Shown: positions 1 through 7,011 of the stretch, in pieces
How positions within the stretch are numbered: the stretch's first letter is position 1
How the letters are laid out: the number at the start of each line of letters is the position of its first letter
Origin: Marinihelvus fidelis
Lineage (GTDB): Bacteria; Pseudomonadota; Gammaproteobacteria; Xanthomonadales; SZUA-36
NCBI RefSeq assembly: GCF_008725655.1
Contig: NZ_VYXP01000007.1
Coordinates: 165,246 to 229,245 of the forward strand
Reading direction: 5' to 3'
Length of the DNA: 64,000 bases
Notes under the pieces: model-generated
The model's input: the letters and a program-made list of their open reading frames with translations, nothing else
What the model was told of the DNA's origin: nothing
The model's database searches: none
Program-made: the position numbers and the translations under genes

Positions 1-1048
1 CCATCTTCGTGCCCGGGTCCAGCGGATCGCCGGGAACGTATACGCCCTGGCTCTCGGCGGTGAACCGCTCGATGAACTCGTCATAGATAGGGCGTTCGAC
101 CAGCAGCCGCGAGCCCGCCGCGCAGACCTCACCCATGTTGTCGAACACGCCGCCATAGGCCGCCTTCACGGCCGCGGACATGTCCGGCAGGTCGGACAGG
201 AACAGGTGCGGCGACTTGCCACCGCACTCCAGGCCGACGTGCTTCATGTTCGACTGCCCGGCGTACTGCAGCATCAACTTGCCCACCGCGGTGGAGCCGG
301 TGAATGAAATCTTGGCGACGTCGTTATGCAGCGCCAGCGCCTGGCCGGCCACCTCGCCGATACCGTTGACCACGTTGAACACGCCCGCCGGTCCGCCGGC
401 GCGCACGAACAGCTCCGCCAGCCGCGCGCTGGTCAGCGACGATTGCTCGGCGGGCTTCAGCACCACCGAGTTGCCCGCTGCCAGCGCCGGTGCGAACTTC
501 CACGCCGCCATCAGCATCGGGAAGTTCCACGGCGTAATCGCGCCCACCACGCCCAGCGGCTCGCGCAGCACCATGTGCAGCACATCGCTGGCCGTGTTGG
601 TCACCGAGCCGTCGACCTTGTCGATGCACTCGGCCATGAAACGGATGGTCTCGCACACAAGCGGCAGGTCGACATTGATCACATCGCGAATCGGCTTGCC
701 CATGTCCAGCGATTCCAGCACCGCCAGTTCCTCGGCATGCTCGGCCACGAGATCGGCAAAGCCGTACATCACCTTCATGCGCCGCCGCGGCGCCATCTTC
801 GACCACGCCCCCGACTGGAAAGCGGCCATCGCCGATGCCACGGCGCGGTCGATATCCTTCACAGTGCCAGCCGACACCGCGGCGATCACCTCGCCGGTGG
901 CCGGGTTGACCGTCTCAAAACGGCCGCCGTCCACCGAGTCGACCCAGTCGCCGTCAATAAAATGCCGCGTTTCCGGCTTCTCGACCGCCCGGCCGGCCAG
1001 CGCATGCCAGCGGTCTCGGTCGTGCTGGCGCAGTTCGGTAAAGCTCAT
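1..1048 (-). CDS. Aldehyde dehydrogenase, PuuC-like (C-terminus cut by window edge)
   Basis: NAD(P)+-dependent aldehyde dehydrogenase that would oxidise an aldehyde to its acid in the cytoplasm. About 349 N-terminal residues are visible from the ATG at 1048; the last third lies outside the window. The PWNFP motif supplies Asn175, LECGGKSP supplies the general-base Glu274, and GEVCAAGSR supplies the nucleophile Cys309, all in the usual ALDH order. The N-terminal region most resembles PuuC-type enzymes that oxidise gamma-glutamyl-gamma-aminobutyraldehyde and similar amino-aldehydes. LECGG and GEVC replace the more common LELGG and GQxC, but the key residues are present. A PuuB-like oxidase is at 27534-28826, so a polyamine role is possible, though the two are far apart. 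Substrate not determinable; family assignment very secure. Confidence 0.9.
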   Translation of the reverse strand, partial: MSFTELRQHDRDRWHALAGRAVEKPETRHFIDGDWVDSVDGGRFETVNPATGEVIAAVSAGTVKDIDRAVASAMAAFQSGAWSKMAPRRRMKVMYGFADLVAEHAEELAVLESLDMGKPIRDVINVDLPLVCETIRFMAECIDKVDGSVTNTASDVLHMVLREPLGVVGAITPWNFPMLMAAWKFAPALAAGNSVVLKPAEQSSLTSARLAELFVRAGGPAGVFNVVNGIGEVAGQALALHNDVAKISFTGSTAVGKLMLQYAGQSNMKHVGLECGGKSPHLFLSDLPDMSAAVKAAYGGVFDNMGEVCAAGSRLLVERPIYDEFIERFTAESQGVYVPGDPLDPGTKM

Positions 1049-1312
1049 GGTGAAACCTGGGTTTTCAGATGCGGTAATGATGCCATTTGTGGAGGGGGTT
1101 TTGTTGGGTTAGCGCGAAGCCCTCAGCGTTGGTGGTGGAGTGGGGGATTTTTTCCGCAGATTTCGCGGATTTCGCGAAGGGCGCGAAAGGGACCAGGGAG
1201 GGGTTTTCCTACGTGAGAACGGGTGAATGTCCGATACGTTGCGGATTCAAGACTGGTTAATCTGCGGATCACATCTTATTCGGGCGGAATTTGCCGGGCG
1301 CATGGCCTAAAA

Positions 1313-1327
1313 TATTCATATTGAATA
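1313..1327. promoter_or_regulatory. Palindromic operator candidate upstream of parDE
   Basis: ATTCA-TAT-TGAAT is a perfect inverted repeat, extended one base on each side, 20 bp before the parD start. ParD-type ribbon-helix-helix antitoxins usually repress their own operon through such palindromes. TAAAAT at 1308-1313 could be a -10 element overlapping it, but no convincing -35 is visible. The rest of 1049-1346 shows no gene. It should hold the promoters of the divergent dehydrogenase and parDE genes. Confidence 0.4.
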
Positions 1328-1346
1328 ATCTCGAGGCGTATCGACA

Positions 1347-1595
1347 ATGGCGACGACATCCCTGAGCCTGGGCCAGCACTGGGAGGAGTTCATCAAGCAG
1401 GAAATTGCCAGTGGGCGCTATACAACTGCCAGCGAGTTGGTTAGGGACGCGCTACGTGAGCTTGAGGATCGCGGCAGGCGGCTCGAAGCGTTACGTCATC
1501 ACCTGGCGGAAGGCGCGGACCAGGCGGCCAGAAAGGACTTCGTCGAGGACTTTGATATCGAAAAGGTCATTGCGCGTGCCAAAGCGCGATCGTGA
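1347..1595 (+). CDS. parD: Type II antitoxin, ParD/CopG ribbon-helix-helix family
   Basis: Antitoxin of 82 residues that should neutralise the ParE-like toxin encoded immediately downstream and repress the operon. The N-terminal half (SLSLGQHWEEFIKQEI, then YTTASELVRDALREL) is the typical ParD beta strand plus two helices used for DNA binding and dimerisation. The charged C-terminal tail (KDFVEDFDIEKVI) is the part expected to wrap the toxin. The stop codon overlaps the toxin's GTG start as GTGA, which implies translational coupling. Length and layout match plasmid and chromosomal ParDE pairs. Confidence 0.88.
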   Translation: MATTSLSLGQHWEEFIKQEIASGRYTTASELVRDALRELEDRGRRLEALRHHLAEGADQAARKDFVEDFDIEKVIARAKARS

Positions 1596-1888
1596 CCCAT
1601 GGAGTGAAGTTCACACCCAGGGCGGCTGCTGACCTGGAGGCGATTGCAGATTACACCATTGAAACCTGGGGGCTTCGCAAATTGGAAGCCTACATGCGCG
1701 CCCTGAATACCCGGATGGAATGGCTTGCCCAGCATCTGTTGGCAGGCCGGGAACGCAATGATGTTCATCCGGGCTACCGAAGCTTTCCTGAAGGCAGCCA
1801 CGTGATTTTCTATATCGTCGGCACCGAAACCATCGAAGTTATCGGCATTCCCCACCAGTCGATGGATATCCCACCGGGCTGGGTCTGA
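1592..1888 (+). CDS. parE: Type II toxin, ParE/RelE superfamily
   Basis: Toxin of 98 residues. ParE proteins of the RelE fold poison DNA gyrase, whereas RelE relatives cleave mRNA on the ribosome; sequence alone favours ParE because of the ParD partner. Visible features are the N-terminal FTPRAAADLEAIADYT helix region, the central GRERNDVHPGYRSFPEGSH segment and the closing strand IFYIVGTETIEVIGIPHQSMD, all typical of the family. Translation starts at GTG 1592, overlapping the parD stop. The gene is full length. The pair sits at the edge of a lower-GC stretch, consistent with acquisition by transfer. Confidence 0.88.
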   Translation: MTHGVKFTPRAAADLEAIADYTIETWGLRKLEAYMRALNTRMEWLAQHLLAGRERNDVHPGYRSFPEGSHVIFYIVGTETIEVIGIPHQSMDIPPGWV

Positions 1889-2080
1889 CGCCCTTACACG
1901 ACTGATTACGGTGGTGGTCGATAACCGCCTCGCTTGTGACTTCGGCGTAGACTGGGTTTGCGGGTTGAACTGGATGTCTCGCTCCAGCCCGTAGAGGCCA
2001 ACCAGAGGTTTGGTTTATTTCCGACCAGAAGCGGATATTAGGCGCTCCTTTAAACTCAACGTTAGCAATCAACTGCGATT

Positions 2081-2719
2081 ATGTACATACCCCGCCATTT
2101 TAAGCAGCATGACCACGGCGCTATCGTCGAACTGATGCGCTCTTATCCTTTCGCAACGCTTGTTGTGCTTGCCGGCGACAACACGTCTGTCAATCATGTT
2201 CCACTCCTGGTTGACGACGCAGGGGATAGGGGGCTTGTGTTGAGAGGCCATGTAGCCCATTCGAACCCCATCTGGAGAACTGACGAATCAAGGTCATGTA
2301 TCGCTGTTTTTAATGGCCCCAATTCGTATGTTTCCCCCAGTGCTTATCCAACCAAGAAAGAGCATGGCCGGGTCGTGCCCACGTGGAACTACACCGCAGT
2401 TCATGCGTCAGGCGCTATTGAATTCATTCATGATGCACGTTGGAAAACGACGTTTCTCGAGAGCCTTACGAATGAGCATGAGGCTGCTCAGTCCGAACCG
2501 TGGTCATTAGACGATGCCCCGGAGGACTTCATTCATCGACTCCTGGGGGCGATTGTCGGGTTTGAAATCCGCGTTGAGTCTATCGAAGGCAAATGGAAGC
2601 TGAGTCAGAATCAGCCAGCCAAGAACTACAACGGCGTTGTTGAGGCTTTATCTCGCGATGAGAGCGAATCGGCTCAAGAGATAGCGAGATTGATGCGGAA
2701 CGGTCCATCCGGACGCTAA
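2081..2719 (+). CDS. FMN-binding negative transcriptional regulator, PaiB family
   Basis: 212 residues with the split-barrel FMN-binding fold of PaiB proteins. The family is named for Bacillus PaiB, a negative regulator of sporulation and protease genes; in most bacteria the role is unknown. The start MYIPRHF and the later SYVSPSAYPTKKEHGRVVPTWNY stretch are strongly diagnostic, and the HRLLGAIVGFEIRVESIEGKWKLSQNQP C-terminal region, here cited in parts, completes the family pattern. No partner gene is adjacent. The ORF is bracketed by GTTAGC (2061-2066) and GCTAAC (2715-2720, overlapping the stop), recalling gene-cassette recombination sites. Base composition is visibly less GC-rich than the surrounding genome. 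Confidence 0.88.
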   Translation: MYIPRHFKQHDHGAIVELMRSYPFATLVVLAGDNTSVNHVPLLVDDAGDRGLVLRGHVAHSNPIWRTDESRSCIAVFNGPNSYVSPSAYPTKKEHGRVVPTWNYTAVHASGAIEFIHDARWKTTFLESLTNEHEAAQSEPWSLDDAPEDFIHRLLGAIVGFEIRVESIEGKWKLSQNQPAKNYNGVVEALSRDESESAQEIARLMRNGPSGR

Positions 2720-2778
2720 CATTTGCCCGAACATGCCCCGTGGTCCGATTTGGTTCTGAACCCCTGTTGAGCCGAAAC

Positions 2779-3390
2779 TTACCGGTTGGCCATGCTGCGA
2801 GTCAGGCGGCCGTCGCGCTCGGGCGAATCGCCGAACATGGTGGCAACGTCATAGCTGGCTGAAAGCAGCAGGCGCTCGCCCCTGTCGTTCTCGTCCAGTC
2901 GTACCAGAGAAACGCCTTTCATGATGGACTGGTCCTGTTTGGCATCCAGAAGCTCAACCGAAAACTGGCCGTCCGCGTACTTGCAGACGGGGCTTCTGCT
3001 CTCGCCCGTCGTGCCGCCGTACGAGAAGTTGTACCAGCGGCTGAAGTAGTCCTCGTAGCTGGGACAGATGCCATTGCCGACGCCATCGGCCATGGGCGCG
3101 CGGGTGACCTCCTCAAGCTCTGCGGATACGTCGATGAGAATATCGGGGTTGTCAGACTCAACCAGGCCTGCCGCGCGCAATTCCTGCACGACGGCAGCGC
3201 TCACATAGAGTTCAAGCTCGCTGACCAGGTCGGCGTCCCTGAATTCGGCGCGGCTTTTGAAACCATACGTTTTGTGCTGACTGATCTGCAGTTCGTCCTG
3301 GTAATCCGACTGAATCCTGGAGGTGCTGGTACAGGCCGTCATCCACGCGCATGCGGCAATGGGCAACATCACTTTGATTAGCTTGGTCAC
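2779..3390 (-). CDS. DUF4136-like lipoprotein
   Basis: Predicted lipoprotein of 203 residues. The GTG start at 3390 is preceded by a good ribosome site (GGAGG, 6-nt spacing). A short signal peptide ends at a lipobox-like MTAC, giving a lipid-modified Cys about residue 20. The mature part has the DUF4136 arrangement: an early SDY segment, a YGFKSRAEF strand, a helix with VVQELRAAGL, then DILIDVSAELEE. Such proteins are thought to sit in the envelope of gammaproteobacteria; their function is unknown. It is convergent with the PaiB-like gene and has no evident operon partner. Confidence 0.65.
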   Translation of the reverse strand: MTKLIKVMLPIAACAWMTACTSTSRIQSDYQDELQISQHKTYGFKSRAEFRDADLVSELELYVSAAVVQELRAAGLVESDNPDILIDVSAELEEVTRAPMADGVGNGICPSYEDYFSRWYNFSYGGTTGESRSPVCKYADGQFSVELLDAKQDQSIMKGVSLVRLDENDRGERLLLSASYDVATMFGDSPERDGRLTRSMANR

Positions 3391-3713
3391 GAGATTCCTC
3401 CAGTCCAGTGGTTTCCGCTGAATCTGCCATTAGCGAACAATCTGCGCATGGTCAGACACGGTCATTTATCAGCATAGCATGCAACTCGTTGTTTTTTACG
3501 GAGCAACAGCTGAAACAGCCGAAGCAGAAAAGCGCGCCCGCCTGTGGCCGAAAACTGCTGTCTGGGAACGAGTATCCCGCAGGTGACGCGTGGTGCGCTT
3601 TGGGCTTGAGTGAGGGTTTCCTACATCAGTTCAGGCGCAACGCCGATATCCAGCGCGTGGTCTCTCATCTTCAGTGGCTAGTCGTCATGCCACGCTTCGC
3701 GTGTCGGCTCTAC
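3391..3713. other. Intergenic stretch without a supported gene
   Basis: About 320 bp between the lipoprotein gene and the HigA-like regulator's promoter. An open frame crosses it on the plus strand, but it has no ribosome site, domain or plausible composition. The left end should carry the lipoprotein promoter. I see no RNA gene or terminator. Confidence 0.5.
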
Positions 3714-3741
3714 TTGATTCATATACCTGAACGGGTATATT
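3714..3741 (+). promoter_or_regulatory. Promoter with embedded inverted-repeat operator for the HigA-like gene
   Basis: TTGATT (3714-3719), a 16-bp spacer and TATATT (3736-3741) form a plausible sigma-70 promoter. The perfect inverted repeat ATATACC-6 nt-GGTATAT (3721-3740) fills the spacer and overlaps the -10. A dimeric HTH repressor bound there would block RNA polymerase, so autorepression by the downstream gene is the natural reading. Confidence 0.5.
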
Positions 3742-3744
3742 TTG

Positions 3745-3792
3745 ATGGAATATGTACTTAAGCCCATTCACTTGTCGGCTGACCGACCATGA
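3745..3792 (+). CDS. Possible 15-codon leader ORF before the HigA-like gene
   Basis: ATG at 3745 opens a 15-residue frame (MEYVLKPIHLSADRP) whose TGA overlaps the regulator's start codon as ATGA. It sits directly after the promoter, so it would be the first frame on the transcript. It may be a coupled leader, a remnant of a lost partner, or chance. There is no homology I recognise. Confidence 0.2.
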   Translation: MEYVLKPIHLSADRP

Positions 3793-4130
3793 CCGGAGTG
3801 CTTGAAGTGAACAGCCTCACTACAGGAAAAGTTTTCGAGGATCTCGGCTTTACCAGGGAAGAGTCTGCGCACCTCGCACTGAAGGTGTTTCTTGGCGAAC
3901 AGGTCAGGATATTCATCCGGCGCAACAGGCTGAGCCAGGCCAGAGCCGCCGCCCGCCTGGGTGTCCAGCAACCGAAGATCAGCAAGATTCTTAACGAAAA
4001 CCTCGACGGAATGAGCATCGAGTACCTTGTCAAACTGGTCGCCCGGACTGGTGGCACACTCGAGTACTCGTTTACCCCACCAAAAAAGAATCGCCGCAGA
4101 AAAGACAATTCCCAAACATCGGCTACCTGA
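3789..4130 (+). CDS. HigA-like XRE-family helix-turn-helix regulator
   Basis: DNA-binding protein of 113 residues from the XRE family subgroup used as antitoxin in HigBA-type systems. The segment from about residue 25 (EESAHLALKVFLGEQVRIFI) leads into a clear helix-turn-helix, LSQARAAARLGVQQPKISKIL, about residues 48-68, followed by a third conserved helix, MSIEYLVKLVARTGG. The Lys/Arg-rich tail is unstructured. No HigB/RelE toxin ORF is adjacent on either side, so it is an orphan antitoxin or a stand-alone regulator. A strong inverted repeat in its promoter suggests autoregulation. Confidence 0.75.
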   Translation: MTGVLEVNSLTTGKVFEDLGFTREESAHLALKVFLGEQVRIFIRRNRLSQARAAARLGVQQPKISKILNENLDGMSIEYLVKLVARTGGTLEYSFTPPKKNRRRKDNSQTSAT

Positions 4131-4148
4131 GACTCGCTACTCGAACTG

Positions 4149-5681
4149 TTAACGCAACGGTGGGCCCTCTGGGCAATCGGCGCTTCGATTGGTCGTAAGT
4201 CTTCCCAAGGTCTGAGTTTGCGCAACGATGCTCGTGTCAAGCGGGTTGTAGTCAAAGGTTATTGTCTGACAATCCTGAACCGTGACAGACAACGTTCCCC
4301 AGGCTAAAGCTTCGGCTTCACCGATGATGTTCCCATCCACCAGGGCAACGCCTTCATTCACGAACGCATCCACGGTGACGGTCTGTCCACCGGATCCTCC
4401 GAATCCGTATACCCACACAGGCTGACCCAGGTCATCAAAGCTGTTCCACATCAGCAATATGTTGCCTGGGCCGTAATGACTGATCCGGAGGTATTGACCA
4501 TCGTTCTCCGGGTCGAACCAAAGCCCATCCAGCCCCGGGTGCAGGTTCGGAGTGGCTCGGTTATCGAACGCGCCCCTAAGACATTTGTTTTCCAGGCGCA
4601 GGTAGCCGCGGTTGTCGATCAATTCGCAGCTGGCTTCAGAGGTCTCAGACGGCTCCGGGTTGCCAAGGTTGCCCTCAGCTGAGGCCAATGGGAATCGAAA
4701 ACGGTTCAGTTGCCTGATTCTCTCTACATCACCCGGGCGCGACGCGCCGCCCAACGCCCCGGCCACGCGATCCCCTGGGCCGTTGAACTGGCAACCACCG
4801 TCTGGGCTCTGGGAATTTGGCCGGACCGTGTTGTACCCCAGCGAGACAACTGACCCCTCGCAGGCGTAGGGCGAACTGATAATTGAGTTGCTGACCCTGG
4901 TTTCTGCCCCCGGCGTGGCTAACAGGTCATTTGCGAGGCAGCCGGTTTCATCGCCGAGCGCACCTTGATTGTTGCGCAGAACCCGGCCGTCAAAAATCGA
5001 AGTGTTGTTGATAATCAGGCTGCCCTCGTTCAGCACACCGGCACTTCCAAACACTTCACAGTCCGCCAGCGGAGTCTCGCTGTCATACAGCGACTCGGAA
5101 ACCCCGTAAAGCGTATTGCCGGCGACTACGACATTGCGTAGCGTCATAGTGCCGCGATTAAGCAGCGTGGCACGGGCATCCTCCTGTCCAGGACTTCCCC
5201 AATCGAGACCTTGCCCCGGTGAGTTGTAGAGCAATGACACGCCCTGTAGGTCGGCTCGACCGTCGTTTGCGATGACGTCGGAGCCTCCGCCATTGCGGAT
5301 CTCCAATTGCTCAAGGGTTAGCCAGCCGCCCGCATGAACCGAAAACCCACTAAACCCTTCAAGGTCGAGGACGGAGTTGTTTCCTTCAATGGTCAGCTGG
5401 CCCAAAACCTCACGCGCACCTGGCTCAACCGGAATAACCCCGAAGGTTCCGCCATAACGGCATGCCCGCCAACTCTCCACAAGAACCGTGTAGTGGCCAC
5501 GTTCGGCCAACCGGACCACGGTATGGTGCCCCGGAAAGTCCGCCGCGTCACACAGGACCTGTACGAACCCATTCGCATCACCATCGTCAATGTCGATTAT
5601 GCGTACAGGCAACTCGTCAGAACTGACGGAGAAAGCGGTTGAGATGAGCAATAGCACTAAAGTGAAACGTCCTGTAACCAC
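4149..5681 (-). CDS. Secreted right-handed beta-helix protein with C-terminal beta-rich module
   Basis: Exported protein of 510 residues. I place the start at GTG 5681, which has AGGAG 7 nt upstream and gives a clean signal peptide (VTGRFTLVLLLISTAFS); a TTG at 5729 is the longer option. The body has repeats such as LTIEGNNSVLDLEG, LTLEQLEIRNGGG, MTLRNVVVAGNTLYG and SLIINNTSIFDG, typical of parallel beta-helix proteins of the polymorphic outer-membrane or choice-of-anchor type. The last ~120 residues form a separate module (GLWFDPENDGQYL, FDDLGQPVWVYGFGG, WGTLSVTVQDC) that recurs twice in the subtilase at 53158-57378. No catalytic residues are recognised; surface binding or adhesion is a guess. 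Confidence 0.65.
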   Translation of the reverse strand: MVTGRFTLVLLLISTAFSVSSDELPVRIIDIDDGDANGFVQVLCDAADFPGHHTVVRLAERGHYTVLVESWRACRYGGTFGVIPVEPGAREVLGQLTIEGNNSVLDLEGFSGFSVHAGGWLTLEQLEIRNGGGSDVIANDGRADLQGVSLLYNSPGQGLDWGSPGQEDARATLLNRGTMTLRNVVVAGNTLYGVSESLYDSETPLADCEVFGSAGVLNEGSLIINNTSIFDGRVLRNNQGALGDETGCLANDLLATPGAETRVSNSIISSPYACEGSVVSLGYNTVRPNSQSPDGGCQFNGPGDRVAGALGGASRPGDVERIRQLNRFRFPLASAEGNLGNPEPSETSEASCELIDNRGYLRLENKCLRGAFDNRATPNLHPGLDGLWFDPENDGQYLRISHYGPGNILLMWNSFDDLGQPVWVYGFGGSGGQTVTVDAFVNEGVALVDGNIIGEAEALAWGTLSVTVQDCQTITFDYNPLDTSIVAQTQTLGRLTTNRSADCPEGPPLR

Positions 5682-5805
5682 TGCTGCACTCCTGATAATC
5701 GACTGTTGAAGTTTTGCCCATGTTATCAATCAAGGCTGAACTCAAGCTGAATTGCTGAAATGACTTGTTTGCCTTTGGCGAAAAGCGGACATTCGTGATC
5801 AGAGA

Positions 5806-7011
5806 TTACCAATCCCCAGCCGGCGTCGCCCGCCGCCGTTCCGGCGCCCAGAACGGCCCCTCCACGACCTTTGCCTTTGCCATCTTGCGATTCCACTGCA
5901 GTTCGCGCTGGTAGTAGATCTCCACCTGCAGGTCTTCGCCGGGCTGGCCGTGCGGGGCCTCGACCGTGGCCAGGGCGATGTTCTTCTTGGCCGATGGTGA
6001 CCACATGGCCGAGGTGACCCAGCCGATGGTCTTGCCTTTGGCGTCGAAGACGTAGGCGTTGTGGGCGGGTTTGTTGTCTTCGATGTCCAGGCGGGCGAAG
6101 GCGTAGCGCGAGCCTTCGGCTTTTTCGCGCAGCAGGGCGCGGCGGCCGTTGAAGAGTGGCTTGGTGAAGTCGACTAGCCAGTCCAGGCCCAACTCGAACG
6201 GCGAGCGAGTGTGGCCGGGGCGGACGGTGTGCATGGCGGGCATGAAGTCGACGCCGGCCAGGATGAAGCCGGCCTCGATGCGCAGCATGTCCAGGGCTTT
6301 TGAGCCGAGCGGCTTGATGCCGCGCTGCTCGCCGGCGGCGAACAGGCGGTCCCACAGTCGCTCGGCATGGTCGGGGTCGATCCACAGCTCGTAACCCAGG
6401 TCGCCGGTGTAGCCGGTTCGCGAAACGGTGAGTTCGGTGCCTTCGAAGTCGAAGTGGGCCAGGCCGAAGGGCGTCAGTTTTTCGATGCCGGGCAGGCCCA
6501 TGTCACGCAGGATGGCATAGGACGTGGGGCCCTGGACGGCCAGCGCGGCCACGTCGTGGGTTTCCTCGGCGACCTCGACGTCGAAGCCCTCGGCATTCAT
6601 CAGCAGCCAGTCGATCTGGTGTTCCTGCGAGCACAGGCGGTAGTCGCCGTCGCGCAGGTGGAAGACCGTGCCGTCGTCGATGACCTGGCCGTCGTCGTCG
6701 CACCACACGCCGTAACCGACGCGGCCGGGGCGGATTTTCTCCATGCGCCGGGTCATCAGGCGTTCCAGGTAGGGCAGGGCGTCGGCGCCGCCGATGCGGT
6801 GCTTGGTCATCGGCGTCAGGTCGAAGACGCCGCAGGCGTTGCGGCCGGCGAAGTATTCGTGGGTCTCGCAGGTGTAGGCGGGCACGGACTGGTAGTCGTA
6901 CCAGCGCGACCAGACCTTGTTCTCGTTCAGCACGGCCTGGCGGCTGTGGAACGGGCTGGGGAAGACCTTCGTCCGGTAGTGATCGCGGTCGGAAATGTCG
7001 AAGGTCTTCAT
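5806..7011 (-). CDS. Aminomethyltransferase-like (GcvT-fold) folate-dependent protein
   Basis: 401 residues with the tetrahydrofolate-binding GcvT fold. Family members take a one-carbon unit from an N-, S- or O-methyl or aminomethyl substrate onto THF: GcvT, the T-domain of dimethylglycine/sarcosine oxidases, DmdA for DMSP, and LigM/DesA for methoxy-aromatics. CGVFDLTPMTKHRIGG near residue 65 and SRTGYTGDLGYELW near residue 205 are the hallmark folate-site segments. No other glycine cleavage genes are nearby, which argues against a true GcvT. ATG 7011 overlaps the upstream flavoprotein stop by 4 bp, so it is the last gene of a three-gene operon. The substrate is unknown; I infer a demethylase. 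Confidence 0.78.
   Translation of the reverse strand: MKTFDISDRDHYRTKVFPSPFHSRQAVLNENKVWSRWYDYQSVPAYTCETHEYFAGRNACGVFDLTPMTKHRIGGADALPYLERLMTRRMEKIRPGRVGYGVWCDDDGQVIDDGTVFHLRDGDYRLCSQEHQIDWLLMNAEGFDVEVAEETHDVAALAVQGPTSYAILRDMGLPGIEKLTPFGLAHFDFEGTELTVSRTGYTGDLGYELWIDPDHAERLWDRLFAAGEQRGIKPLGSKALDMLRIEAGFILAGVDFMPAMHTVRPGHTRSPFELGLDWLVDFTKPLFNGRRALLREKAEGSRYAFARLDIEDNKPAHNAYVFDAKGKTIGWVTSAMWSPSAKKNIALATVEAPHGQPGEDLQVEIYYQRELQWNRKMAKAKVVEGPFWAPERRRATPAGDW

Noticed and set aside
180..1216. Long plus-strand frames opposite the aldehyde dehydrogenase
   Set aside because: The minus strand carries a clear ALDH with catalytic Asn, Glu and Cys; the plus frames are GC-driven shadows.
3408..3761. 117-codon plus-strand frame before the HigA-like gene
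   Set aside because: No ribosome site, no family resemblance, and it runs through the strong promoter/operator.
5726..6385. 219-codon minus-strand frame rich in Arg, Pro and His
   Set aside because: Out-of-frame translation of the GcvT-fold gene.
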